In this document: positions 36,375-45,100 of the stretch, piece by piece
Layout of the letters: each line of letters begins with the position of its first letter
How positions within the stretch are numbered: the stretch's first letter is position 1
Assembly (NCBI RefSeq): GCF_013409425.1
Contig: NZ_JACCAC010000001.1
Location: 1,736,001-1,800,000, forward strand
Direction: 5' to 3'
Length of the DNA stretch: 64,000 nucleotides
Source: Nocardioides perillae
GTDB taxonomy: Bacteria > Actinomycetota > Actinomycetes > Propionibacteriales > Nocardioidaceae
Notes under the pieces: generated by a model
Databases searched by the model: none
What the model was told of the DNA's origin: nothing
What the model saw: the letters and a program-made list of their open reading frames with translations, nothing else
Position numbers and translations under genes: made by a program

Positions 36375-36719
36375 ATGTACACCGGCATAGCGATCGCCGG
36401 CGCAACGGCTCTTCTGGTGGTCCTGGGCACCTACGGCATTCAGCGCCTGCTCACCGTGGCGTCCGACCCGCTCATCGTCCTCCCCTTCGACTCGGGGGCG
36501 ATCGCGGAGCAGCACGCACTGTCGCGCTACCACGCGCGCTGGTACCTGGCGACGCTGCTGTTCCTGGCCTTCGATGTGGAGATGCTGTTCATGTACCCGT
36601 GGGCGGTCGTTGTCGCCCAGGTCGGGGCGACCGCGGTCGTGGAGATGTTCCTCTTCCTTGCAGCACTCTTTGTCGCTGTCTTGTGGGCCTGGCGCGAGGG
36701 AGCGCTGCGGTGGGTCTGA
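36375..36719 (+). CDS. nuoA: NuoA-like complex I membrane subunit
   Basis: A protein of 114 residues with an AGGAG site before ATG 36375. Three membrane segments. The second-helix signature WYLATLLFLAFDVEMLFMYP followed by WAVV is typical of NuoA (F-D-x-E...YPWA). The loop that normally has YECGFEP is replaced by LPFDSGAIAEQHALSRYHAR, so the region facing NuoH/NuoD and the quinone cavity has diverged. It overlaps the next gene by 10 bp. Confidence 0.82.
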   Translation: MYTGIAIAGATALLVVLGTYGIQRLLTVASDPLIVLPFDSGAIAEQHALSRYHARWYLATLLFLAFDVEMLFMYPWAVVVAQVGATAVVEMFLFLAALFVAVLWAWREGALRWV

Positions 36720-38074
36720 GCGACATGGTCGCGCGTGCGGCGGCGCGGCACGCCCATGTCCTTGTGGTGGAGACCCCGGGGTGGTGGCGCACCCGGGCGA
36801 TGGTTGAGCGTGAGGTGCTCGCCCGAGGGTGGAGCCTCGCGTTCGCGCCGGCGGACGCGGACGTGCTTGTGGTCTGTGGCAAGCCTGGGCCGCAGCTGGC
36901 TGAGGCCGTGGAACTGGTGTGGCACCAGATGCCGGGCCCGCGGGTGCGCGTGGGCGTGACTGAGGACGATGACGTTGCCCCATGCCTCGACGGCGCCCAT
37001 AGCAGGCTCCTTGACACCGACCACCACATGGACGATGCACGGCAGCGCCCCGCCGCGTCCGAGCTGCTCGCCGAGCACAGCGGCATGGACCACGGCGGCA
37101 TGGACCACGGCGGCATGGACCACGGCGGCATGGACCACGGCGGCATGGACCACGGCGGCATGGACCACGGCGGCATGGACCACGGCGGCATGGACCACGG
37201 CGGCATGGACCACGGCGGCATGGACCACGGCGGCATGGACCACGGCGGCATGGACCACGGGGGTGGCCACGGCGGCATGGACCACTGGGGTGGCCACGAG
37301 GGAATGGACCACGGCGATGGCCACGAGGGAATGGACCACGGCGGTGGCCATGAGGGGATGGACCACGGAAGGCACGGCGATATGGACATGTCCCCGTCCG
37401 GGATCCCGCTGGCCCAGGGCGGCGACGACCGTGACGGACTGGAGATGGATGTCCTGGACGTTCGGCTGGGGCCCGTGCTGCCACACTGGCCGGCGGGGCT
37501 GGTGCTCCGTTGCTCGCTTCAGGGTGACGTCGTAACCGAGGCGCGGGCCGAGCTCCTGGACGGCGAGCAGCCTCGCGAGGCCGCGGCCGCACCGCTCGCC
37601 CGCCGGCTCGACAACATCGCCTCGCTGCTGGCGCTGGCCGGGTGGGACGACGCCGCTGCCGAGGCGCGCAGCCTCCGCGACGTCGTTCTCGCGCCCGGCG
37701 ACGATCCGACGGTCGGCCGGGTCGCAAGGCTTCGCCGCAGGGTGCGGCGTTCCTGGACGTTGCGCTGGTCCCTGCGTGGCGTCCGGCCGCTGAGTGAGGA
37801 CGACGTGCGCCAGCTCGGTCTGCCGGCGCACGCGGGCGGAGACGCCTACGACCGGCTGATCGGCATGCTCGACCGCGCGGCGGCCGGCGACGAAACCGCG
37901 TCCACCGGCGACGCGGCAGGCCACACGCACGACGTCGACAGGACTCTGTCGGCCGACCTGCTGGCACACCTGGTCACGGGTCTGGACCTGGCCACGGCGC
38001 GACTGGTCGTGGCGAGCCTCGACCTCGACGGCCTGCGGGCCGGACACGCCGAGCACGAGATGTCGCATGGCTGA
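36710..38074 (+). CDS. NuoB/NuoD relic with His-rich GMDHG repeat linker
   Basis: A protein of 454 residues from GTG 36710 (GAGGGAG eight bases before). Residues about 45-75 (PADADVLVVCGKPGPQLAEA, VELVWHQMPGPRVRV) resemble NuoB (ADVMIVAGT...YDQMPEPR), but the four [4Fe-4S] N2 cysteines are not there. Next comes a His/Met/Gly/Asp linker, 12 perfect GMDHG copies plus degenerate ones (about residues 124-225). After it, LEMDVLDVRLGPVLPHWPAG, then LVLRCSLQGDVVTEARAELL resembles the N-terminus of NuoD (the GPQHPSTHG region) and the rest is diverged helical sequence. I infer a fused and decayed peripheral-arm pair that no longer does electron transfer but may bind Cu or another soft metal. It overlaps nuoA and nuoH. 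Confidence 0.7.
   Translation: MGLSDMVARAAARHAHVLVVETPGWWRTRAMVEREVLARGWSLAFAPADADVLVVCGKPGPQLAEAVELVWHQMPGPRVRVGVTEDDDVAPCLDGAHSRLLDTDHHMDDARQRPAASELLAEHSGMDHGGMDHGGMDHGGMDHGGMDHGGMDHGGMDHGGMDHGGMDHGGMDHGGMDHGGMDHGGGHGGMDHWGGHEGMDHGDGHEGMDHGGGHEGMDHGRHGDMDMSPSGIPLAQGGDDRDGLEMDVLDVRLGPVLPHWPAGLVLRCSLQGDVVTEARAELLDGEQPREAAAAPLARRLDNIASLLALAGWDDAAAEARSLRDVVLAPGDDPTVGRVARLRRRVRRSWTLRWSLRGVRPLSEDDVRQLGLPAHAGGDAYDRLIGMLDRAAAGDETASTGDAAGHTHDVDRTLSADLLAHLVTGLDLATARLVVASLDLDGLRAGHAEHEMSHG
37081..37260 (+). repeat. Twelve perfect 15-bp tandem repeats
   Basis: The unit CGGCATGGACCACGG occurs 12 times without a mismatch (180 bp), coding for GMDHG. Degenerate copies continue to about 37390. Perfect nucleotide identity shows recent expansion; each copy adds one His and one Met, so copy number would change metal-binding capacity. 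Confidence 0.95.
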
Positions 38075-39047
38075 GCCCATGCCGATGCCCAGGTCGGGCG
38101 CGACGGATTCGACCATCGTCACCGTCGCGCCGGGCTGGGCGGTCGTGGCCGTGGCGATCCTCGGTGCGCTGGTCGTGGCCGCGGCGGCTCTCGACGGAGC
38201 ACTCTCGGCGCGGGCGAGCGGCGAGGGCGGCGGTGGGTCGGGCGGCGTGGCCAGGCCCTTCGGGGAGGCCGCGCGGTTGATGCGGCAGCGGCGTCGTACC
38301 ACCGTCGAGGCCGACAGCCTGCTGTGGCGTGCCGGCGGTGGTGGTCTGCTCATCACGGCCGTGCTGATGGTCACGGTGATTCCGCTGGGGGAGTGGACGG
38401 TCTTCGACCTCGACGTCGGCGTGATGTGGTTCAACGCCATGGACGTCCTGGTGTGGGCGCTGGTGTGGCTGACCGGGTGGGGACCCAACTCCGCGCACTC
38501 GCTGGTCGGCGGCTACCGGTTCCTGGCGCACGGGCTCGGCTACGAGCTCCCGCTCATGTTCGCGCTCGTCGCACCGGCGATCGCCGCCGAGAGCCTGAAC
38601 GTCGGCGAGGTCGCGGCCGCCCAGGAGGGCCTGTGGTTCGCGGTGTGGATGCCGGTGGCGTTCCTCGTCTACCTGCTCGGAGTGGTGGCCTTCTCGGTCT
38701 GGGGTCCCTTCTCCCCGGCCCTCGGCACGGACATCGCGGGCGGGGCACGTGCAGAACTGGCGGGCGTGGACCGGCTGGTCTTCGAGACCGGACGGTACGC
38801 GTTGCTCGCGGCCGGAGCGGCGTTCGCGGTCCCGATGTTCCTCGGCGGGGGCGCCGGGCCGCTGCTGCCGACGTGGGCGTGGGTGTTGGTGAAGACTGCG
38901 GCGGTGCTCGCGGTGCTGGTGTGGCTGCGTCGGCGGGTGCCGGCGTTCCGGCCCGACAAATTCATGGAGGTGGGCTGGATGGTGCTGATTCCGGCCGTGC
39001 TGCTGCAGGACCTGGTTGTTGCCGTCGTCATGGTGGGGAGGTCGTGA
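38067..39047 (+). CDS. nuoH: NuoH-like subunit
   Basis: A protein of 326 residues, about eight membrane segments (WAVVAVAILGALVVAAAAL; GLLITAVLMVTVIPLGEW). The first loop GGVARPFGEAARLMRQ matches the NuoH pattern (G...P..D..KL..K). The loop normally rich in acidic residues for quinone access (ETNRAPFDLPEGE) is instead WGPFSPALGTDIAGGARAEL, so canonical quinone-site residues are missing. It overlaps its neighbours by 8 bp (ATGG...TGA) and 4 bp. NuoI does not follow, unlike in complete nuo operons. Confidence 0.82.
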   Translation: MAEPMPMPRSGATDSTIVTVAPGWAVVAVAILGALVVAAAALDGALSARASGEGGGGSGGVARPFGEAARLMRQRRRTTVEADSLLWRAGGGGLLITAVLMVTVIPLGEWTVFDLDVGVMWFNAMDVLVWALVWLTGWGPNSAHSLVGGYRFLAHGLGYELPLMFALVAPAIAAESLNVGEVAAAQEGLWFAVWMPVAFLVYLLGVVAFSVWGPFSPALGTDIAGGARAELAGVDRLVFETGRYALLAAGAAFAVPMFLGGGAGPLLPTWAWVLVKTAAVLAVLVWLRRRVPAFRPDKFMEVGWMVLIPAVLLQDLVVAVVMVGRS

Positions 39048-39613
39048 CCGTGCTGCTCGACATCGCCTTCTGGGCGCTTGGGCTGGTCGCGGTGCTGGCC
39101 GGCGCAGCGGTCTTCTACGTCGACTCGATGGCACGGGCGACGTACGCGCTCGCGCTCTCCTTCATCGCGGTGGGGTTGCAGGTGCTCTTCCTGCAGCAGA
39201 ACTACGTCGGCGTGGTGACGATCCTGATGATGGTCATGGAGATGGCGATCATGGCCGTCTACATGGTCATGTTCATGGGGATGAACCCCGCGCTGATGCC
39301 GATGAGCATGGTGCACGACCACCGGGCAGCCCTCGGCGTCGCCGCTGCCACGTTCCTCGGGCTGGCCGCGGGCATCCTCGTCGTCGACTGGCCTGAGCGC
39401 CGCGGCAGCCCACCGCCGGACGTGACGGTGGCGCTCGGTGAGGCGCTGATGGGGGAGAAGATGCTGGTGATGGCGGTGATCAGCCCGGTCATGGTGGCCA
39501 CGATCGTCGCTGGTGTGGTGCTCGCGGCACACCGCACGCGCTACGACCGGTTCGGCGACAACTTGAAGCGGCGCCCCGCGGACGACCCGCAGGCGGGAGG
39601 GGTGGGCCGATGA
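39044..39613 (+). CDS. nuoJ: NuoJ-like subunit
   Basis: A protein of 189 residues from GTG 39044 (GTGA overlap with nuoH). Five membrane segments (WALGLVAVLAGAAVFYVDSM; FIAVGLQVLFLQQNYVGVVT; ILMMVMEMAIMAVYMVMFMG). The third helix with many Met residues is unusual but the topology and position between H and K fit NuoJ. ATGA overlap with nuoK. Confidence 0.8.
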   Translation: MTVLLDIAFWALGLVAVLAGAAVFYVDSMARATYALALSFIAVGLQVLFLQQNYVGVVTILMMVMEMAIMAVYMVMFMGMNPALMPMSMVHDHRAALGVAAATFLGLAAGILVVDWPERRGSPPPDVTVALGEALMGEKMLVMAVISPVMVATIVAGVVLAAHRTRYDRFGDNLKRRPADDPQAGGVGR

Positions 39614-39912
39614 CGCTCGATGCGACCCTGCTGATCGCCGCCGGGATCTTCAGTGTCGGCCTGTATGGCGCGATTTCCCAGCAGGTCGTGGTGATGGTGA
39701 TGATGGGCCTGGAGTTGATGATCAACGCGGTCATCCTCGCGGCCGCCGGCTTCTGGTGGTTCCTCGCACCCGATCCCAGCGGGCAGGTGCTGCTGATGGT
39801 GATCATCGCCGCGATGACCCTGGAGATGGCGATGGGCTTCGCTGTCGCCACGCTGTTGCACCGGGAACGCAGCGCCGACATGACCGACATGGCGACGGAC
39901 CTGTCGGGGTGA
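39610..39912 (+). CDS. nuoK: NuoK-like subunit (MrpC-related)
   Basis: A protein of 100 residues with three membrane helices. Both conserved glutamates of the proton path are present: MMGLELMINAVILAAAGF and AAMTLEMAMGFAVATLLHRE. That suggests the ion-translocating function has been kept here even though the redox arm is gone. Confidence 0.85.
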   Translation: MTLDATLLIAAGIFSVGLYGAISQQVVVMVMMGLELMINAVILAAAGFWWFLAPDPSGQVLLMVIIAAMTLEMAMGFAVATLLHRERSADMTDMATDLSG

Positions 39913-39914
39913 GC

Positions 39915-41840
39915 ATGGCGCAGGTCTCCCTGTGGCTGGTCGTGCTGCTGCCCGCTGTGGTGGGCGGCGTGCTCGCCGTGTCCCGGCTGGAGCGGGCAGC
40001 GGCGCCCGTGTCGGTTGCGACCGCTGCGGCCAGCACAGCCCTGGCGGTGGTGGTCGCCGTCGCTCGGCCCCGGGTGTCGACGCCGTTCATGGCCGGCAGC
40101 GACCTCGCTCTCGGCGTGGACGGTCTCTCGGCGCTCGTCGCGCCCACGGTGGCGGTCGTGACGCTGCTGGTGCTCGTCGTCTCCGCCGGCGAGATCCGCG
40201 CGTCGCAAGCCCGGTTCCATGGGCTGATGCTGCTTTTCGCCTCCGCGGCCCTGATGACCGCGACCGCCGAGACGCTGCCGGCGCTGCTGCTCGCGTGGGA
40301 GGTCATGGGCGCGACGTCGTACGCCCTGATCGGCTTCTGGTGGCGCGACGACCACCGGGTCTCCGCGGGTCTGACGGCGTTCGTGACCACCCGTACGGCG
40401 GACCTCGGCCTCTATCTGGCCGCCGGCGCGGCGCTCGCCGGAGGAGCCGGGCTGACGCTGGCCGCTCTTCCGGCGAGCAGCGAGGGCTGGCGTCACGTGG
40501 TCGCCGCAGGTGTCCTGGTCGCGGCGCTCGGCAAGGCCGCGCAGCTGCCGTTCTCGTTCTGGTTGTCCCGGGCGATGGAGGGCCCGAGCCCGGTCAGCGC
40601 GCTGCTGCACTCGGCAGCGATGGTCGCCATGGGCGGCTACCTGCTGCTGCGCACCGAGGCGCTGCTCGCGTCGACCGGCTGGGCCGCATCGACGGCGGCC
40701 TGGGCCGGCGGGCTGACCGCCCTGCTGCTCGGTGTCGTGGCGGTGGCGCAGCGTGACCTCAAGCAGCTGCTCGCCGCCTCTACTTCGGCGCAGCTGGGGT
40801 TCGTGGTGATGGGCGCGGGGCTTGCCTCGGTGAGCGGTGGAGCCGCGCACCTGGTCGCGCACGCCTCGACCAAGGCGCTGCTGTTCCTCGCTGCCGGGGC
40901 CTGGCTGACCGCCCTCGGCACGAAGCAGCTCACCGGTCTGCGGGGCGTGGCCCGGCGCTGGCGCCTGGTCGGCTTGACCAGCACGGTTGGCTTGCTCTCG
41001 CTCGCGGGCGTCGCCCCGCTGGCGCTGTGGGCGACCAAGGACGCGGTCCTCGCGGCGGCGCTGGAGGAGTCAGCGTGGCTCTACGCCGTCGGGCTCGCCG
41101 CGGCCGCTATGTCCGCGGCATACGCCGGGAAGATCCTGGTCGTGTTGTGGCGGCACGTCCCCGACACAGAGCGTGCCGAGGTCGAGCGGCATCATGACGA
41201 GGAGGAGCGGGGCACCCGCCATATCGGGATGCTTGAGCAGGCGCCGCTGGTCCTGCTCGCCGGCGGCGCGATCGTGCTTGGTCTGCTCGCCCTGCCGCCC
41301 GTGGGTGACACGATCGCCCGCGCGCTCGGGGAGGAGCCGCTCCACCCGTCCCTGGGGGAGATGGCCGCGTCGGTCGTGATCGCGTTGGTGGTGCTGGCGC
41401 TCGTGTGGTGGAGGCCGCTGCCGGAGCCACGCTGGGCTCTGGCCTGGCTGGGGCTGGAGCGCGCCACGCAGGCCTCCGTCGTACGCCCGACCGTGCGCCT
41501 GGCCGAAGCGCTGGCTCACTTCGACGACCGGATCCTGGACCGGGCTACCACAGGGGCGGCCTCGGCCACGCTCGCGGTTGCACGGCGGGCCGCGACCTTC
41601 GACGACCGGGTGCTCGACGCCGCCGTGGAGGCGACCTCCCGTGGCTCGTTGCGCGCCGCTGAGCGCGCCGCCCGGGACGACGACCGGTGGCTCGACGGGG
41701 CCGTGGAAGGGATCGCCGGCTGGCTTCGCGGCCTCGGCCGGCTCGCCCGGCAGCCCCAGACCGGTCAGCTGCACCAGTACTACATCCAGGCCGTCGCGGC
41801 GCTCGCGGTCGGTGTCCTGCTTCTCGTCACGGTGAGGTGA
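39915..41840 (+). CDS. nuoL: NuoL-like antiporter-type subunit
   Basis: A protein of 641 residues from ATG 39915 (GTG 39909 also possible). Antiporter-like core: LLAWEVMGATSYALIGFWWR (Glu), AALGKAAQLPFSFWLSRAME (Lys), HASTKALLFLAAGAWLTALG, LALWATKDAVLAAALEESAW (Lys of the last half-channel). All three key charged residues are present. The C-terminus has three consecutive similar segments (FDDRILDRATTGAA; FDDRVLDAAVEATSRG; DDRWLDGAVEGIAG) before the last helix, an odd internal triplication in the lateral-helix region. Confidence 0.85.
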   Translation: MAQVSLWLVVLLPAVVGGVLAVSRLERAAAPVSVATAAASTALAVVVAVARPRVSTPFMAGSDLALGVDGLSALVAPTVAVVTLLVLVVSAGEIRASQARFHGLMLLFASAALMTATAETLPALLLAWEVMGATSYALIGFWWRDDHRVSAGLTAFVTTRTADLGLYLAAGAALAGGAGLTLAALPASSEGWRHVVAAGVLVAALGKAAQLPFSFWLSRAMEGPSPVSALLHSAAMVAMGGYLLLRTEALLASTGWAASTAAWAGGLTALLLGVVAVAQRDLKQLLAASTSAQLGFVVMGAGLASVSGGAAHLVAHASTKALLFLAAGAWLTALGTKQLTGLRGVARRWRLVGLTSTVGLLSLAGVAPLALWATKDAVLAAALEESAWLYAVGLAAAAMSAAYAGKILVVLWRHVPDTERAEVERHHDEEERGTRHIGMLEQAPLVLLAGGAIVLGLLALPPVGDTIARALGEEPLHPSLGEMAASVVIALVVLALVWWRPLPEPRWALAWLGLERATQASVVRPTVRLAEALAHFDDRILDRATTGAASATLAVARRAATFDDRVLDAAVEATSRGSLRAAERAARDDDRWLDGAVEGIAGWLRGLGRLARQPQTGQLHQYYIQAVAALAVGVLLLVTVR

Positions 41841-43333
41841 ACGTGCTCAGTCTGATCGTCTTCCTGCCCCTGGCCGCCGCCCTGGTGCTGGTCGGGCTGC
41901 CCCGCCTCGGCGACACCGCGGCGCGGTGGACGTGGGTCGCGGTCGCAGCAGTCGACCTGGCTCTCGTGGTCGCGGTGTGGCTGCGCTACCAGACCCCGGA
42001 GCCGGGGCGGCTGGCGTTCGAGGAGCGGGCGGAGTGGATCCCCGGCGTGAACAGCAGCTACCACCTCGGCGTCGACGGGCTGTCGCTGCCGCTCATCGCA
42101 ATGACCGCGGTGATCTTCCTGGCCTGCGCTATCTACGCACTACGCGAAACCGACCGGCCGCGGACCCAGGCCGCACTGTTCCTCTTCCTGCAGAGCGTCA
42201 GCATGGGCCTGTTCGTCTCCGCCGACCTGATCTTGTTCTTCCTATTCTTCGACTTGTCCATCGTCGGGATGTACTTCGTGATCGCCGGCTGGGGCCACGG
42301 CGACGCCGCCCGCTCGGCGCTCAAGTTCTTCCTCTACACCTTTCTCGGCTCCCTGGCCCTGCTGGTGGGGTTCATCGGCCTCTACATCGCCGCGGATCCG
42401 CATACCTTCGACATGATCGAGCTCACCCAGCAGACCCCGCTCGCCGGCTCCGGTCTCGCCGGCGGTCTCGTGCTCGCGGCGATCCTCGTCGGGCTGGCGG
42501 TGAAGACACCCACCGTGCCGTTCCACACCTGGCTGCCGCCGGCACACACCGACGCGCCCGCGATCGGTTCGGCGGTGCTGGCCGGCGTCCTGCTGAAGAT
42601 GGGCACCTACGGCTTCGTCCGGATCGCGATGCCGATGCTGCCCGAGGCGTGGCGGACGTGGGCCTGGGCGATCGTGGTTGTCGGCATCGTGTCGGTCGTG
42701 TACGGCGCTCTCGTCGCCCTCGCCCAGACCGACTTCAAGCGGATGGTCGCCTACACGTCGGTGAACCACATGGGCTACATCGCCCTCGCCGTCGGCGCTG
42801 CGGGGATTCTCGCCGAGGACACCGCGCAGGCGCGAGGCGTCGCGGTCACCGGCGCCGTCACCCAGATGGTCAGCCACGGCCTGATCACCGGCGCGCTGTT
42901 CCTCCTCGCCGGGGTCCTCCAGGACCGGGCCGGCACCTACGACATGGGCTCCTACGGCGGCCTCGCGGCACCCGCACCGCGCTTCGCCGCGCTGTTCGCC
43001 GTCGGTGCCTTCGCCTCCCTCGGCCTGCCCGGGCTCTCGGGCTTCATCGCGGAGTTCCAGATCTTCACCGGCAGCATCGCCGCCGCCCCCGTCACCGCGG
43101 TCGCGCTCGTCGGCATTCTCATCACCGCCGCGCTGTTCCTGCGCGCGCTGCAGCGGATATTTACCGGCGAGACCCGCGGCCGCTCCGCCGGCTTCGGTGA
43201 CCTGCGGGCCGCCGAGGTCTGGTCGGTCGGCCCGCTGCTGGCGCTGTCGCTGCTGATTGGGGTCCTGCCCCGTCCGCTGCTCGACGTGATCGAGCCCGCG
43301 GCCGAGGTGGCCGTCGAGCTCGTCGGGAGGTAG
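41837..43333 (+). CDS. nuoM: NuoM-like antiporter-type subunit
   Basis: A protein of 498 residues from GTG 41837 (GTGA overlap). Conserved features: YHLGVDGLSLPLIAMTAVIF, VKTPTVPFHTWLPPAHTDAP (Lys and His), DFKRMVAYTSVNHMGYIALA. The proton-path Glu in helix 5 (FFE..LIPM in classical NuoM) is Asp here (FLFFDLSIVGMYFVIAGWGH). Around fourteen membrane segments. Confidence 0.85.
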   Translation: MNVLSLIVFLPLAAALVLVGLPRLGDTAARWTWVAVAAVDLALVVAVWLRYQTPEPGRLAFEERAEWIPGVNSSYHLGVDGLSLPLIAMTAVIFLACAIYALRETDRPRTQAALFLFLQSVSMGLFVSADLILFFLFFDLSIVGMYFVIAGWGHGDAARSALKFFLYTFLGSLALLVGFIGLYIAADPHTFDMIELTQQTPLAGSGLAGGLVLAAILVGLAVKTPTVPFHTWLPPAHTDAPAIGSAVLAGVLLKMGTYGFVRIAMPMLPEAWRTWAWAIVVVGIVSVVYGALVALAQTDFKRMVAYTSVNHMGYIALAVGAAGILAEDTAQARGVAVTGAVTQMVSHGLITGALFLLAGVLQDRAGTYDMGSYGGLAAPAPRFAALFAVGAFASLGLPGLSGFIAEFQIFTGSIAAAPVTAVALVGILITAALFLRALQRIFTGETRGRSAGFGDLRAAEVWSVGPLLALSLLIGVLPRPLLDVIEPAAEVAVELVGR

Positions 43334-43339
43334 CCCGCA

Positions 43340-44755
43340 GTGGAGTCGATGGCCATGCGCCCGGCCCTGCTGCTGCCGGAGATCGTGTTGTTCCTCGGCG
43401 GGCTCGTGGTGCTCGTGAGCGGCTCCTTCCTCCCGCGGACCCGGCAGTGGGTCACCCGCGTCGTTGCCGCGGCCGCGCTCGTCGGGACGGCCCTGCTTGC
43501 GTTGCTGGACCTGCCCGGCCCGGCCCAGCCAGCGATGGAGGGCACCTTCACCGTCGACACCGCCACCGGAGTGGCGCGGATCGTCGCCGCCCTCGGCACG
43601 CTGATCGTCCTCGTGCTGGCCTCCGACGAGATCGCCGGGTCGCCACGGGAGAGCGAGACCTACGCGCTCTTCCTGTTCTCCGCCACCGGCACGCTCGTCC
43701 TCGCCGGGGCCGACGACCTGCTCGTCGTAGTGGTTGGGTTCCTGCTCGCGAGCATCCCGCTCTACGGCCTGATCGGCATCGGGCGTACGCCCCGCGGAGC
43801 CGAGGCCGCGATGAAGACCTACCTGCTGGGTGCCCTGTTCGGCATCCTCCTGCTGGTGGGAGTCACGCTCCTGTACGGCGTGTCCGCGACGACGTCGTAC
43901 GCCGACCTCACCGGGCGTCTCGCCGACGCGCCGGCAGGCGCTGTGGCCGCCGGAGTCGTGGCCGTGCTGGGTGGGCTGATGTTCAAGGCCGGCGGTGTCC
44001 CCGCGCACTTCTGGGTGCCGGACGCCGCACAGGGCGCGGGTGGCGCGGTGGCGGCCTTCCTCACCACGGTGCCGAAAATCGGCGCTGTCGTCGCCGCCTA
44101 CCGGCTCGTCGCGATGCTCCCCGACACGCTGGCCTGGCCGTTGCTCGTCGCGGTCCTCGCGGTGGCCAGCATGACGCTGGGCAACCTCGCGGCCTACTGG
44201 CAGAGCGACCCGCGGCGGCTGCTCGGCTGGTCCACCGTCAGCCAGATCGGCTACCTGCTGGTGCCGGTCGCGGTGGCCGGGCGCAGCGACCTCGCGCTGC
44301 CCTCCCTGCTGCTCTACCTCGCCGGCTACACCGTCACCAACCTGGCTGCGTTCGCGGTCACCACCGCCTTCCCCGATCGGCGAGACCTCGACTCCTACCG
44401 CGGCATGGGGCGAGCGCGGCCGTGGCTCGGCGCCTCACTCGTGGTGGCGCTCCTCGGGCTGGTCGGCACACCGCCGACCGTCGTCTTCGTCGGAAAGCTC
44501 ACCACGACCGCCGCCGCGTGGGACGGCGGCCACGCGTGGCTGGCCGTGGTGGTCTTCGTCAACACCCTGGTCAGCCTCTTCTACTACCTGCGCTGGATCG
44601 CCCCCGTCTACGGGCGTGGCGAGCCGCCGGCGCGCACGATGCCCGGCCCTTTCCAGCCGGAGCGGTGGTCCGCGGCGGCGGCGATGACGACTGCCGCGAT
44701 CAGCGTCGTGCTCGGTGTTGGAGCCGGGGCTCTGTGGGCAGCGTTCTCGACCTGA
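43340..44755 (+). CDS. nuoN: NuoN-like antiporter-type subunit
   Basis: A protein of 471 residues from GTG 43340, after GGGAGG; ATG 43349 is an alternative. KAGGVPAHFWVPDAAQGAGG holds the conserved Lys and the core helices are normal. The helix-5 Glu (GLELLSL in typical NuoN) appears to be replaced (VVGFLLASIPLYGLIGIGRT), so this half-channel may be altered. It ends the complex-I-like cluster; no redox subunits follow. Confidence 0.84.
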   Translation: MESMAMRPALLLPEIVLFLGGLVVLVSGSFLPRTRQWVTRVVAAAALVGTALLALLDLPGPAQPAMEGTFTVDTATGVARIVAALGTLIVLVLASDEIAGSPRESETYALFLFSATGTLVLAGADDLLVVVVGFLLASIPLYGLIGIGRTPRGAEAAMKTYLLGALFGILLLVGVTLLYGVSATTSYADLTGRLADAPAGAVAAGVVAVLGGLMFKAGGVPAHFWVPDAAQGAGGAVAAFLTTVPKIGAVVAAYRLVAMLPDTLAWPLLVAVLAVASMTLGNLAAYWQSDPRRLLGWSTVSQIGYLLVPVAVAGRSDLALPSLLLYLAGYTVTNLAAFAVTTAFPDRRDLDSYRGMGRARPWLGASLVVALLGLVGTPPTVVFVGKLTTTAAAWDGGHAWLAVVVFVNTLVSLFYYLRWIAPVYGRGEPPARTMPGPFQPERWSAAAAMTTAAISVVLGVGAGALWAAFST

Positions 44756-45100
44756 CTCGGTTCTGCGACCGGCATACCGCGAGAGCGAGCCCTGTCGCGA
44801 CACCTCGATGATGGAGGTGCTGTGGGGCAGACCAGCTGGATGAATGAGCTGATAGGTAGGGCGCCGATGAAGTAGCCCGGGAAGCCGTGGCTTCGCCGCG
44901 ACGTGGAGCGCTTGTTCTGGCGTGTGAGAACGCCAAGGGACTGATCCGTGTAGACGCCGCGATCACTGTCGGGGCGTCGCAGGCGCCGGCAGCCGTGGGT
45001 CTCGAGAGCGCGTCGGGCATGCCCCTGTTCATGCTCGCTTTCCAGATCGTCGCGGGTCCGTGTTGGTGCCAGTAGGGACTTGCGGGTGCAATACGGGCGG
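44756..45100. other. Gap after the complex-I-like cluster
   Basis: 345 bp. A 62-codon plus frame (44887-45075) exists but shows no family features or good start. Nothing else supportable; probably the transcript end of the nuo-like cluster and the tail of the ion channel. Confidence 0.3.

Noticed and set aside
37081-37260. Regular repeats that could suggest a CRISPR array
   Set aside because: Units are contiguous 15-bp copies without spacers, in frame inside a coding sequence, and no cas gene is near.
36228-38488. Long open frames on the minus strand opposite the repeat gene
   Set aside because: They are antisense shadows of the GC-rich nuo-like genes and of the repeat; their products are Pro/Arg/His-rich without family features.
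36375-44755. Ordinary NADH dehydrogenase I operon
   Set aside because: NuoC, E, F, G and I are missing, the NuoB/D-like protein lacks cluster ligands, and quinone-site loops are altered.
36375-44755. Mrp sodium/proton antiporter operon
   Set aside because: NuoA, NuoH and NuoJ homologues are present and MrpE/F/G are absent, so it is closer to complex I.
44887-45075. 62-codon frame after nuoN
   Set aside because: No homology recognised, no ribosome binding site of note and inside an otherwise empty gap; too weak to call a gene.
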